Shown: positions 26,109 through 35,009, counted from the stretch's first letter. The stretch is DNA of 64,000 bases from Algoriphagus limi (GCF_024919275.1 NZ_JANWGH010000001.1:310001-374000); one strand, 5' to 3'. The notes: a model not told the origin generated them from the sequence alone. Numbers and translations are program-made.

Positions 26109-26209
26109 GATGGTTTATTGTTCTTTAGGTTAGGTGATTTTGATCTCAAGTTAAAATATTATCTTGTTTTTCATTTCTATCTGAACTTTTGTTTTAAAAA
26201 TACTGAAGT

Positions 26210-27094
26210 ATGAAAAATATTTCCCCTGAAAATTTCCTCGCCAAACACCCTTTTAAACTGGATGATTATCCAACTCTGATTGATATCAAAATGTCAGATG
26301 AGAAGAAAAAGAAGATGCTTAATAAGTACAGGGAAGAATTGAGTAAGCATCAAGATACGCAGTATGCCCAGGGGAAATATGGAGTTTTGGTTTGTTTGCA
26401 AGGGATGGATACGGCTGGGAAGGATAGTTTGATTCGGGAGGTTTTTCAGGAGTTTAATCCACGAGGTGTAGTGGTACATAGTTTTAAAACACCCACTCCT
26501 TTAGAATTAAAACATGATTATTTGTGGCGGCATTATAATGCACTTCCAGAGCGAGGAAAATACTCTGTTTTTAATCGAACTCATTATGAAAATGTCTTGG
26601 TGACAAGGGTTCATCCCGAATACATTCTCAATGAAAATATTCCAGGAATTAACCAAATGGAAGATATAACGGAGGAGTTTTGGCAAAAGAGATTCGAGCA
26701 AATCCGGAATTTTGAATCCCATGTGGCAGCAAATGGAACAGTGATTTTTAAGTTTTTCCTTCATCTAAGTAAAGAAGAACAGCGAAAGCGTTTGTTGAGA
26801 AGGCTGGAAAATGAAAAACATAACTGGAAGTTTTCTCCTGGAGATTTAAAAGAGCGCTCTCTTTGGGAAAAATATCAGGAATGTTATCAGGAAGCAATTG
26901 CCGAAACTTCCGCTCCCCATGCACCATGGTACGTGATCCCAGCAGACGACAAGGATACCGCTCGTGTGATTGTAGCCAAGATTATCCATGATAAAATGAC
27001 TTCAATGAAGGACATTGAAGTTCCGACACTTGAACCTGATATTTTGGCGAAATTGGACTACTACAAGAAAATGCTTACCAAAGAGCACGAATAA
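26210..27094 (+). CDS. ppk2: Polyphosphate kinase 2 family protein
   Basis: A 294-residue PPK2 enzyme that moves phosphate between polyphosphate and nucleotides. Walker A is LQGMDTAGKDSLI (about 63-75), Walker B and lid residues lie in FNRTHYENVLVTRVHPE (about 120-136) and RLLRRLENEKHNWKFSPGDLKER (family hallmark WKFS). The size and AERGKYSVFNR-like segment fit the one-domain type. Whether it phosphorylates AMP, ADP or both cannot be decided here. Single gene, divergent from the NagX-like gene. Confidence 0.93.
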   Translation: MKNISPENFLAKHPFKLDDYPTLIDIKMSDEKKKKMLNKYREELSKHQDTQYAQGKYGVLVCLQGMDTAGKDSLIREVFQEFNPRGVVVHSFKTPTPLELKHDYLWRHYNALPERGKYSVFNRTHYENVLVTRVHPEYILNENIPGINQMEDITEEFWQKRFEQIRNFESHVAANGTVIFKFFLHLSKEEQRKRLLRRLENEKHNWKFSPGDLKERSLWEKYQECYQEAIAETSAPHAPWYVIPADDKDTARVIVAKIIHDKMTSMKDIEVPTLEPDILAKLDYYKKMLTKEHE

Positions 27095-27182
27095 GAATTA
27101 TAGGATTATTCAATGTTTATTTTACTGATTTTTATAAATTGAGGCTAATTGATTGATTTTTAATTCGTTGAGTTTTGCTGTT

Positions 27183-28586
27183 ATGAAAAATTTACTCCTT
27201 CCTTTTTTACTTGTTTTTCTATTTGTTAAATGCTCCTGCAATCCAGACGGGGAACCAATAGTTGACCCAACAGTGCCAGAGCTAGAAGAGCTGGAAATTA
27301 CCTTTAAGGATGTAAATGAATTTAAACCCTTGAAGCAGCTTCAGGAGTGTCAGGATTTTCAATCTGGAGCATGTAAAGGAGCTATTCAACAATTAAAGGC
27401 AAAGGTGGCTAATGAGCTGAAGAAAGAATTTTCTTTAAATATCGATCGAGATTCACTATTCATAAAAATGTCCTCGGGACAAGTCTCTGTTCTAGTCACG
27501 GATTTAGATCAAGCAACGAAGAAATCCATCATGGTTAAAGTTAATCAAAAGCCTGATAAATATGCAGCTCAAAATTCAATCGATATTCAGGGTAGGAGGC
27601 CTATGATGCAGTCCGCCTTTATTGAGCAAGGAAGAAGGCCTATGATGCAAGAGCAGCTACGCTATGATTCAAATGAAGGAACAAGCAAATTTATCCAACT
27701 CATACGCTCTGGAGAATCAACTTATCCAAATAAGGATACCAAAGTTTGGATAGTAGATACTGGGATTGATGTCAATCATCCTGATATAGCTTCTGTAGAT
27801 GCTTCCCTCAGTAAGTCATTTGCGAAAAAGAATTCTGATCCTCTTACTGATGAATCAGGGCATGGAACATTTATAGCGGGTATCATTGGAGCAAGTAGCT
27901 CCGAAACCCCTGTTAATTATCATATGAATGGAGTGTATCCTGGAGCAAAAATGGTTTCTGTGAAGGTTTTTGATCAACAGCCAGGTCCAAACAAGTTTGC
28001 AAAAATTAAAGATGTCAAGACTACAGATAAGCGAGTAGAAATGGCCTTGGATTATATTTTAGTTAATGGAGTTGCTGGCGACATTGTCAATCTGAGTTTA
28101 GGAAAACCTGTAAGTGGGCCAAATTTGTGTAATTCCGGAAAATTAAATCAGGCCATAAAGGATTTGGTGGACGCAGGAATTTCTGTGGTTATGTCTGCAG
28201 GAAATGATGCAGAAGCATCTGAGGAAAATTTCCCAGGTTGTATAAATTATTCCAACAGCAATGGAGCTAGAACCTACACCATAGGATCAGTTCAAGGGGG
28301 AATTTCAGGCCAACCTTATCTCTACTCCTTCTTTTCAAATTATGATAATAGCGAAACGGATCGGATTATTGATTTTGTAGAACCAGGTGAATATATCTTT
28401 ACTACTGCTCCTTTGGATGGGGGATCAGAGGCGATGTATACCTTGGTTTCAGGAACTTCATTCTCAGCAGCAATTTTCTCCGGTATTTTATATCACAATA
28501 CAGGGGTTGATACACTGGGTAATGTAAAAAGAGGAGCTGCACCTGGAGATCCAGATCCAGATTATACAATTGGTAAAGTCAACTAA
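27183..28586 (+). CDS. Subtilisin-like serine peptidase (S8) with pro-domain
   Basis: A 467-residue secreted peptidase. The triad is complete: Asp in VWIVDTGIDVNHP (D192), His in DESGHGTFIAGI (H227), Ser in VSGTSFSAAIFSG (about 424); the oxyanion Asn lies in MSAGNDAEASE. Residues about 40-130 are an I9-like propeptide. A 13-residue unit beginning QGRRPMMQ occurs twice in a row (nucleotides 27588-27650) at the junction of pro- and catalytic domains, where self-cleavage is expected. The ATG at 27183 gives a proper leader (MKNLLLPFLLVFLFVKC); a start 30 bases earlier does not. Anchoring as a lipoprotein at Cys 17 is possible. No T9SS domain. Confidence 0.9.
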   Translation: MKNLLLPFLLVFLFVKCSCNPDGEPIVDPTVPELEELEITFKDVNEFKPLKQLQECQDFQSGACKGAIQQLKAKVANELKKEFSLNIDRDSLFIKMSSGQVSVLVTDLDQATKKSIMVKVNQKPDKYAAQNSIDIQGRRPMMQSAFIEQGRRPMMQEQLRYDSNEGTSKFIQLIRSGESTYPNKDTKVWIVDTGIDVNHPDIASVDASLSKSFAKKNSDPLTDESGHGTFIAGIIGASSSETPVNYHMNGVYPGAKMVSVKVFDQQPGPNKFAKIKDVKTTDKRVEMALDYILVNGVAGDIVNLSLGKPVSGPNLCNSGKLNQAIKDLVDAGISVVMSAGNDAEASEENFPGCINYSNSNGARTYTIGSVQGGISGQPYLYSFFSNYDNSETDRIIDFVEPGEYIFTTAPLDGGSEAMYTLVSGTSFSAAIFSGILYHNTGVDTLGNVKRGAAPGDPDPDYTIGKVN

Positions 28587-28673
28587 CCAACAGGTCTAAA
28601 ATCCGGAATACCTTCTTTGAAGACAGTTTTTATTATTTAGGCCAACTCCAAAAAATGGAAAGTTATGGAGTAC

Positions 28674-30884
28674 CTACCTGTTTCTTTCCAGGTCGCTAGA
28701 TTGGAGTTCTTGATTGGCTTGGATTCTTTCCTGTTGGATTTTCTCCAGAATGGAAATGATTTTTGGTTCCTTTAGATAATTTTTAAAAATCGGATTGTTG
28801 ATGATGTAAAAATCATCTCTCAAGCCTTTTGCCTCAGCGATAAAAAGGTAATTGATGGCTTGCATGCGATTACCTTCAATTGCCTCTAATTGAGCTAAAT
28901 CTAGATAAAGGTTGAAATCATCACCGAATTGCTCCATGGCACTTATCCGGACAGAATTAGCTTGGTTCCAAAGCTTTTTGGCCTCTTGAGTTTTATTTTC
29001 GTTTTTGTAAATGTAGGTCAAAAGAATAGGGGCCGTGAAATACTCATCTTGTTCAAAATCAGGAGTTTTTTCTATGCTCTTAATTAAAAACTCTTCAGCC
29101 TTATTCCAATCTCCAGCAAAGAAAGCAATCGTACCTGCAGTTGAATATTCTATTGCAGTGGTATCATCTTTTTCGATGAATAGAGAGTCGATGAAATACA
29201 AGGCCTGAGATAGGTTCCCGTTTTCAATTTCCATAAAGGCTTTCTGTTCTAAGGTAACAGGGTCTTTTTGAAGGGAAAAAGAGCGATCAAACCATTCATT
29301 AGCTTCCTCGAATTGATCTAATTCCCGATAAATCCAACCACAAATCTGATAAGGGATGAAATTGGTTGGGTTAAGGGAAACAGATTTTTTTTGAAGTTTT
29401 AGTGCTTCTGTTAAGTTACCTGAGACAAAGTAAACGGTAGCCAAATTCCCGATAGCCGAACTAAGGTTAGGATTAAGCACAAGTGCTTTTTCAAATGAAA
29501 TCTTGGCGTATTCGTTCTGTCCGCGGTAATAATAGACATTGCCTTGGGACTTAAAACCTTCCGCTAAATATGGGTCGATAGCCAAAGCTTTAGCACTCAT
29601 TTCCAAGCTTGAATCCTGCCATTGGTCGCCTTCCCCGAAGTAGTTTAATTGTGCGTAGCAATCGGCCAAGCTAGCATAGGCTAAAGCATAATTTGGGTCT
29701 TCTTTGAGTGCAGCCTTAAAGTATTCGATCGCTTCTAATACGGATTCCTTATCGTAGTTGGAATATAATTCCCGCCCTTTCAAGTGAAGTTCGTAAGCTT
29801 CAAAACTGCTAGTTTGTGTTTTGGAAAGTTGGCTAAGCTCTTCAGAGCTTAGGCTACTATTCAATACCCGAGCAATTTCTGTTGCAATATCTTCTTGTAC
29901 TTTGAAAATTTCTGTTGCTTCCCGGTTATACGTTTCAGCCCATAAATTTTTGTTTTCCTCTGGGTCAATCAGCTGTACATTGATTTGGATTTTATCACCC
30001 ATCCATTGCACACTACCTTTTAAAATTGTACTTACATCCAAGACCTTAGCAATGGAGTCAAGTGGAGCATTTGAATTTTTGAACTCCTGAACAGCATCCT
30101 CACTGATTACCTTGATACTTCCAATCTTTGATACTTGACTGATCACATCCTCTGTCAATCCTTCTGAAAAAAATTCTTGATCCGGATTCTCGGAACTGTT
30201 GACAAAAGGTAAAATGGCTACCGATTTTTCCTTTTCCCAGATGGCTTCGTTCCAAAAAACCGAATAAATCAGATACATAAGAACAAAGGCCGTAACTCCT
30301 AAAACCGCCCAAAATTTCCATGGGCTTTTTTCTTGATATTGGATATTTTTGATGATCTCTGTTCGCTTTGGAACAGCTAATGGAGGATTGGTTACAGCAA
30401 ATAATTCAACCGGATGATCAACATTTTTCAGGCGAAAGGGACCTAATCGGCTAGTATGGAATTGTGAGTTGTCAGGAATTAAATCCTTTACCTGCTCAGA
30501 AATGAGCAAGCAGTTGGGAACTCCGATTCCTTGTATTCTAGATGTAAGGTTTACGGCATCCCCAAATACATCCCCTTTGTCGAAAATAATGTCTCCGATA
30601 TGAAGTCCAATTCGAATGGATATGTCCGGAATGAGACTTTGCTGACGCTGAATTTCCAAACTTGCTGAAAGGGCATCAGGAACCGTCTCGAATACCGCTA
30701 AAATCCCATCTCCAAGTTCTTTGATGATTCTGCCTCGATAGTTGGATAGGACTTCCTGATGAATTTGTAGGTTTTGGCGCATCAGCGCGAATGCTCTATC
30801 CTCATCCTTGCCCATTAGTCGGGTGTAGCCGACAATGTCTGAAAAAAATACAACGGATTGCTTTCTACTATAATCTAGGCTCAT
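28674..30884 (-). CDS. Class III adenylate cyclase with TolB-like and TPR domains
   Basis: A 736-residue signalling protein. Residues 1-175: nucleotide cyclase domain (VVFFSDIVGYTRLMGKDE with metal Asp; IKELGDGILAVFETV; GDVFGDAVNLTSRIQ). One transmembrane segment at about 195-212 (WAVLGVTAFVLMYLIYSVFW). Residues about 220-340: FlgO/TolB-N-like domain (KSVAILPFVNSSENPDQEFFSEGLTED begins it). Residues about 360-700: TPR repeats (ALKEDPNYALAYASLADCYAQL and similar). This layout is widespread in Bacteroidota and rhizobia. The trigger and product (cAMP or cGMP) are not visible. Confidence 0.9.
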   Translation of the reverse strand: MSLDYSRKQSVVFFSDIVGYTRLMGKDEDRAFALMRQNLQIHQEVLSNYRGRIIKELGDGILAVFETVPDALSASLEIQRQQSLIPDISIRIGLHIGDIIFDKGDVFGDAVNLTSRIQGIGVPNCLLISEQVKDLIPDNSQFHTSRLGPFRLKNVDHPVELFAVTNPPLAVPKRTEIIKNIQYQEKSPWKFWAVLGVTAFVLMYLIYSVFWNEAIWEKEKSVAILPFVNSSENPDQEFFSEGLTEDVISQVSKIGSIKVISEDAVQEFKNSNAPLDSIAKVLDVSTILKGSVQWMGDKIQINVQLIDPEENKNLWAETYNREATEIFKVQEDIATEIARVLNSSLSSEELSQLSKTQTSSFEAYELHLKGRELYSNYDKESVLEAIEYFKAALKEDPNYALAYASLADCYAQLNYFGEGDQWQDSSLEMSAKALAIDPYLAEGFKSQGNVYYYRGQNEYAKISFEKALVLNPNLSSAIGNLATVYFVSGNLTEALKLQKKSVSLNPTNFIPYQICGWIYRELDQFEEANEWFDRSFSLQKDPVTLEQKAFMEIENGNLSQALYFIDSLFIEKDDTTAIEYSTAGTIAFFAGDWNKAEEFLIKSIEKTPDFEQDEYFTAPILLTYIYKNENKTQEAKKLWNQANSVRISAMEQFGDDFNLYLDLAQLEAIEGNRMQAINYLFIAEAKGLRDDFYIINNPIFKNYLKEPKIISILEKIQQERIQANQELQSSDLERNR

Positions 30885-31058
30885 TCTACAGGCTATGGAT
30901 GGAGCAATAATCTTTAAAGATATGGGCTTTTGGGTTTTTCAAAAATTAGCCTTTGCTTTTTTGTCTTTTGCAAGCCTAATTGACTCGCGCAGAATAATCC
31001 AATTTACCTTAATTTTTTACAATGAGTATAATAGTGAAGGTAAATTTAAGTGGACGCC

Positions 31059-34022
31059 CTAGTTGTCTCCCGCATTCCAATAAGCCATTCGTTCCAGTCG
31101 ATTTACTTCGATGGAATAGAAACCGAACTCTTCGACGACTTTTCCCTCAATTCGGTAGATTGCCCGGCCCTTGAAAGGATATTTTTTCACTACAGGCGGA
31201 AAGTGTACCGTATCGATCCAGTCTCCATCACGATCCAGAAAGGTCCCGAAGTTCATAACTTCACCTTTGACAGTGCGGGTGTATTTTACAGTCACCAAAT
31301 AGCCCAGAATTAGGACTTGTTTACCCAGATATTGGGCTAATTCTCGTGCTTTGATTCCTTGTATGTTTTGATCTTTGACGAGGTGAAAAGGTGAGTCTAG
31401 TGGAAACTCCAAAATATCAATCTGGTCGAGAATATCTTGTCTGATATCTGTTTCGTCTAAATCTGGAACTTGTGGAGGTTTTTTGCCGAAGGTGATTTCT
31501 CCCGTTCGAAATAGCTCATTCGTGTTGACGATTGATTTTCGCTTGTTTTGAAGAAAATGGGCTTCCCAAAGGAGTTCTTGTTTGGTTTTGCCCGTAAAAC
31601 GAAAACAAGTCATTCGAATTAGAATCAGCAATTGCTCCAAACCAACTTCCACGCGGGCCACAAAGTCTGCCAAACCTAAAAAAGGGCCATTTGCACGACG
31701 TTCATTCAGGAGTTTTTCCACCGTCGCTTTTTCCAGATACTTCATGTGGATGAAGCCTAGAAAAACGGTCTTTCCGGTGATTCGGGTTAGGTATTCGCTT
31801 TCATTCAAGTGGGGAGCTTGAATATCCGCTCCATTCATTCGGAGCTCGTGTACGTAAAACTCGGTGTGATAAAAACCTCCAAAATTATTGATCACACCTA
31901 CCATAAACTCAAGAGGAAAGTAGGCTTTGAGATACAGACTCTGATAGCTTTCCACGGCAAAGGAAGCTGAATGTCCTTTTGCAAAAGAGTAGCCAGCAAA
32001 GCTTTCGATCTGATGCCAAACCTCAGCAGCGACTTTGTCTTCTCGGCCAAGCTTTTTACAATTGGTGAAAAACTGATTTTTCACCCGCTGAAATTCGTCT
32101 TTAGAGCGTGACTTTCCGCTCATGCCTCGCCTTAGTACATCTGCTTCAGCCAGGCTCAAATCAGCAAAGTAGTGTGCCACTTTGATCACGTCTTCCTGAT
32201 AAACCATGATGCCGTAGGTTTCGGGCATGATATCGGCCATGACAGGATGAGCCTGTTTTCTACGCTCGGGATTGATGTGGCGAAGAATATACTCCCGCAT
32301 CATGCCTGAACGCGCCACTCCCGGGCGAATGATGGAGCTAGCTGCTACAAGTTCGAGGTAGGTATCTGCTTTCATCTTGGCCAATAGCATGCGCATAGCT
32401 GGCGATTCCACGTAGAAAGCGCCAATGGTATGGCCAGTTCGCAGATGCTCCTTGATTCTTGGATCTTTTTTGAATTTCTCTACCTCACGAATATCTATTT
32501 TCACCCCTTGGTTTTGGTAGATGATTTCGAGTGCTGACTTGATATGACCTAGTCCCCGCTGACTTAGGATGTCAAATTTGTGCAATCCAATATCCTCAGC
32601 TGTATGCATATCGATATGGGCCAGGGGGAAGCCCTTCGGTGGCATTTCTGTGGCTGTATAGTAATGAATGGATTTGTGAGAAATCAAGATTCCGCAGGCA
32701 TGGATGGTTAAGTGGGAAGGCATATCATGTAGAACCTTTGAATATTTGATGATCAATTTTCCGAATTGATCAGGTTGGTAGCCTTCCTTGTCTGCATGGT
32801 GGATTAGGGATTCGATATCGGTTTTAGGAAGCCCAAAAACCTTTCCTAGTTCCCGAAGCATGGAATTGTACTGAAAGGTACTGTAAGAACCCAGTAGAGC
32901 GACGTGTTCTTCTTGTCCTTCGTTATATTTCCTAAAGATGTAATCCGTTACTTCGTCCCGATCCGTCCAACTGAAGTCTATGTCAAAATCAGGTGGGTTT
33001 TCCCGATAGAGATTGATGAATCGCTCGAAATAAAGATCCAGTTCTATGGGGTCTACATCCGTGATTCCCAAGCAATAGGCTACAATGCTATTGGCGCCGG
33101 ATCCGCGCCCTACATGATAGAAATTGCGGTGCTGCGCAAAAGTCACGATATCATAATTGATCAGGAAGTAGGATACAAATCCCTTTTGCTGGATGAGTTC
33201 GAGCTCCTTGGTAATTCGTTCACTGATTTTTGGGCTGAGATCAGGATAGCGGCGAATAGCTCCTTTGAAGGTTTCCTGTCGCAAAAAATCAAAATCCTCC
33301 CAGTCCGAACCTAAGATATCTCGTTTGTTTTTGACGGCTTGGAAATAGAAGGAAAACTGGCATTGTTCGAGTAGTTTTTGCGCATTTACCAAAAGGTAGC
33401 TATGGCTTTCACAGCGGGGGATCAGATCTGCATAGGAGTAAAGCTGGTCAGTAGGATCGGCTTGTTCTTCGCTTGGAAGTTTGCTCAGTAGGGTATTCAG
33501 ATCCATGCTTCGCAAAAGGCGATGTGCATTGAATTCTAACTTTGAAGTGAAAGTAGCTGGCTGGAGAAGTACGAGCTTTTCCTTTCTTCGAATCCAAGGA
33601 GAAGTTGCCAGACGATTAAGTTGCTTGGGATGTACCCCTATGTATTCATTTCGCCGGAGAGAGAAATACTTTTCCGAAAAAGGGTAGATGATAAAAGCAT
33701 TTTCGAACGCTGGAGCTCGAGACTTAAACTCTCGTTTGTGGATCAGGTATTCGGATAGGTGTTTGTTGAGTTCAAAGAAGCCTTCCTGATTCCGAGCCAA
33801 GCCAATGTATTGTTGCTTTACACCGTTGCGGAAGTCAATCCCAATCACAGGGTGGATACCGGCTTTTTGGGCTTCTCGGATGAAAGGGAAAACACCTGCC
33901 GTGCAGTTGATATCTGTAAGTGCTAGGGCGTCGAGTTTTTTGCCTTTCGCCTCAGCGACCAGCGCTTCCACAGACATCGTCCCATATTTGAAGCTGAAGT
34001 GAGAATGGCAGTTTAAGAACAT
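31059..34022 (-). CDS. DNA polymerase III alpha subunit, DnaE2-like (error-prone type)
   Basis: A 987-residue C-family polymerase, shorter than replicative DnaE (about 1150-1400). The PHP domain (1-about 200) opens CHSHFSFKYGT, and TDINC stands where TDHD is usual, so a PHP metal ligand is lost. The palm holds PDFDIDF (two catalytic Asp, about 345). VYQEDVIKVAHYFADLSLAEADVLRRG is the fingers region. The OB-fold region near the C-terminus (QVLILGYLVTVKYT) is retained; no beta-clamp or tau tail is seen. DnaE2/ImuC usually stands beside imuA and imuB; neither is adjacent here. Role in mutagenic repair is inferred from family. Confidence 0.9.
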   Translation of the reverse strand: MFLNCHSHFSFKYGTMSVEALVAEAKGKKLDALALTDINCTAGVFPFIREAQKAGIHPVIGIDFRNGVKQQYIGLARNQEGFFELNKHLSEYLIHKREFKSRAPAFENAFIIYPFSEKYFSLRRNEYIGVHPKQLNRLATSPWIRRKEKLVLLQPATFTSKLEFNAHRLLRSMDLNTLLSKLPSEEQADPTDQLYSYADLIPRCESHSYLLVNAQKLLEQCQFSFYFQAVKNKRDILGSDWEDFDFLRQETFKGAIRRYPDLSPKISERITKELELIQQKGFVSYFLINYDIVTFAQHRNFYHVGRGSGANSIVAYCLGITDVDPIELDLYFERFINLYRENPPDFDIDFSWTDRDEVTDYIFRKYNEGQEEHVALLGSYSTFQYNSMLRELGKVFGLPKTDIESLIHHADKEGYQPDQFGKLIIKYSKVLHDMPSHLTIHACGILISHKSIHYYTATEMPPKGFPLAHIDMHTAEDIGLHKFDILSQRGLGHIKSALEIIYQNQGVKIDIREVEKFKKDPRIKEHLRTGHTIGAFYVESPAMRMLLAKMKADTYLELVAASSIIRPGVARSGMMREYILRHINPERRKQAHPVMADIMPETYGIMVYQEDVIKVAHYFADLSLAEADVLRRGMSGKSRSKDEFQRVKNQFFTNCKKLGREDKVAAEVWHQIESFAGYSFAKGHSASFAVESYQSLYLKAYFPLEFMVGVINNFGGFYHTEFYVHELRMNGADIQAPHLNESEYLTRITGKTVFLGFIHMKYLEKATVEKLLNERRANGPFLGLADFVARVEVGLEQLLILIRMTCFRFTGKTKQELLWEAHFLQNKRKSIVNTNELFRTGEITFGKKPPQVPDLDETDIRQDILDQIDILEFPLDSPFHLVKDQNIQGIKARELAQYLGKQVLILGYLVTVKYTRTVKGEVMNFGTFLDRDGDWIDTVHFPPVVKKYPFKGRAIYRIEGKVVEEFGFYSIEVNRLERMAYWNAGDN

Positions 34023-34308
34023 GGTGAAATACGGAGTACGAGATTCGAAATACGAGGTAGTAGAAGAATTACCCCTGTTCGCTTTCTCTTGATGCTTTTT
34101 CGGAGAATAGCCTCAAGGGTGAGAGCTAAATGTTAATTATTTAAACATTTTAATGTTTATAATTTAATCAAAAAGAATTCACTCAGGCAAAAATTGTGTT
34201 GACTTTTCAGGGAAATTGTCGAGGAATTTTTGAAAAAATGATTTTCAAGGTAGGAGGAACTGAATCCAGAAATTGAGAAGAAAGTATAGCTTAGAATTTC
34301 TCAAAGCA
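34023..34308. other. Gap between dnaE2-like gene and the tRNA repeat locus
   Basis: No gene is visible. Near 34028-34064 is an imperfect tandem of GAAATACGAGNNNACGAG-like words, a short repeat of the kind found between Bacteroidota genes. The rest is AT-rich and should contain the promoter of the polymerase gene. Confidence 0.4.
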
Positions 34309-34315
34309 AAAAAAT

Positions 34316-34346
34316 AAACCCCGAATACAGAAAGTAAACGGGGTTT
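34316..34346 (-). terminator. Terminator of partial tRNA copy A
   Basis: On the minus strand AAACCCCG pairs with CGGGGTTT and is followed by ATTTTTTT. The hairpin is identical to the terminator of the intact tRNA at 34875-34905. Confidence 0.8.
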
Positions 34347-34365
34347 TGTGGGCCCAGCTGGGCTC

Positions 34366-34381
34366 TCCCGACAAGTCGGGA
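34366..34381. repeat. Palindrome in T loop of copy A
   Basis: TCCCGA-CAAG-TCGGGA, perfect six-base arms. Confidence 0.85.
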
Positions 34382-34394
34382 CAGCGACCTCCTG

Positions 34395-34410
34395 CCCCGA
34401 TGAATCGGGG
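34395..34410. repeat. Palindrome in anticodon loop of copy A
   Basis: CCCCGA-TGAA-TCGGGG, perfect six-base arms. Confidence 0.85.
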
Positions 34411-34469
34411 GAGTCAGAAGCTCAAGTTTTTGTTTTATGAATAAGGTTTTGAAGAAGCTCAGGATCCTC

Positions 34470-34715
34470 TTAGAGTTTTCTTATGAAAGCAGAACTTTTC
34501 ATTTTTTTGATATAGAGTTCCATTCTTCTGGCATGAGAAAGGGAGTCAGCTTGTATGCTTAGAAATAATTCCCAATCAGAAGCTTTAGCTGTATATCGAT
34601 GCTTTCCGTATTGATACGAATTATGTTTTTGGATCCTAGTTTCTAGGGATTCTTGTGTAATTCGAGTGTAAAATTTCCTTAAAGAAGGACTAAAAATGAT
34701 GTAGCAAAAGTTCAT
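34470..34715 (-). CDS. Small GIY-YIG endonuclease-like protein
   Basis: An 81-residue single-domain member of the URI-type GIY-YIG family abundant in Bacteroidota. The GIY half is CYIIFSPSL. The YIG half reads FYTRIT, where Arg replaces the expected Gly. The catalytic Arg (ETRIQKHN) and Glu (RRMELYIKK) are present. The ATG at 34715 is preferred over a TTG two codons upstream. The gene lies exactly between two truncated, hairpin-bearing tRNA copies and is transcribed in the same direction, so a homing-type relation to the tRNA gene is plausible but unproven. The Gly-to-Arg change may mean the enzyme is inactive. Confidence 0.82.
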   Translation of the reverse strand: MNFCYIIFSPSLRKFYTRITQESLETRIQKHNSYQYGKHRYTAKASDWELFLSIQADSLSHARRMELYIKKMKSSAFIRKL

Positions 34716-34731
34716 GTACAAAATAAAAAAG

Positions 34732-34756
34732 AAAGGCTGGAAAAAATCCAGCCTTT
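34732..34756 (-). terminator. Terminator of partial tRNA copy B
   Basis: AAAGGCTGG (34732-34740) pairs with CCAGCCTTT (34748-34756); on the minus strand it follows the 3' end of copy B and has a T-run after it. Its sequence differs from the terminator of the intact tRNA. Confidence 0.75.
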
Positions 34757-34774
34757 GTGGGACCAGCTGGGCTC

Positions 34775-34790
34775 TCCCGACAAATCGGGA
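34775..34790. repeat. Palindrome in T loop of copy B
   Basis: TCCCGA-CAAA-TCGGGA, perfect arms; differs from copy A only in one loop base. Confidence 0.85.
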
Positions 34791-34803
34791 CAGCGACCTC
34801 CTG

Positions 34804-34819
34804 CCCCGATGAATCGGGG
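34804..34819. repeat. Palindrome in anticodon loop of copy B
   Basis: CCCCGA-TGAA-TCGGGG, identical to the one in copy A. Confidence 0.85.
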
Positions 34820-34874
34820 GAGTCAGAAGCTCAATCTTTAAGAGATTAAAGAATATTGTTGAGATTCAAAAAAT

Positions 34875-34905
34875 AAACCCCGAATACAGAAAGTAAACGG
34901 GGTTT
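34875..34905 (-). terminator. Terminator of the intact tRNA gene
   Basis: AAACCCCG pairs with CGGGGTTT; T-run follows on the minus strand. Sequence identical to the hairpin at 34316-34346. Confidence 0.85.
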
Positions 34906-34907
34906 TG

Positions 34908-34981
34908 TGGGCCCAGCTGGGCTCGAACCAGCGACCTCCTGATTATGAGTCAGAAGCTCTAACCAACTGAGCTATAGGCCC
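34908..34981 (-). tRNA. tRNA with CAT anticodon (elongator Met or lysidine Ile2)
   Basis: A 74-nt cloverleaf on the minus strand. Acceptor GGGCCTA/TGGGCCC (one G-U pair), D arm GCTC...GAGC, anticodon stem TCTGA/TCAGG with loop CTCATAA (anticodon CAT), variable loop AGGTC, T arm GCTGG-TTCGAGC-CCAGC, discriminator A. CCA is not encoded. The initiator features (C1-A72 mismatch, three G-C pairs in the anticodon stem) are absent. The GGTCGCTGG region resembles Escherichia coli tRNA-Ile2, but Met and Ile2 cannot be told apart safely by eye. It is the only intact member of a locus with four partial copies. Confidence 0.93.
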
Positions 34982-35009
34982 AATAATGTTTATTACCTGC
35001 GACCTCCTG

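Larger units (their letters stand above)
34349..34424 (-). pseudogene. tRNA copy A: 3' part with two hairpin insertions
   Basis: Minus-strand copy of the tRNA at 34908-34981 from the D-stem 3' arm (GAGC) to the discriminator base. The acceptor 5' strand and D loop are missing. ATAAT of the anticodon loop is replaced by a 16-base palindrome (34395-34410) and GTTC of the T loop by another (34366-34381). The remaining bases match the intact gene, except the residue just before GAGC. Confidence 0.85.
34758..34833 (-). pseudogene. tRNA copy B: 3' part with two hairpin insertions
   Basis: Same structure as copy A: from GAGC of the D stem to the discriminator, with palindromes replacing ATAAT of the anticodon loop (34804-34819) and GTTC of the T loop (34775-34790). 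The acceptor 3' strand reads TGGTCCC instead of TGGGCCC, and the terminator differs, so it is probably derived from another copy of the tRNA gene rather than from the neighbouring one. Confidence 0.85.
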
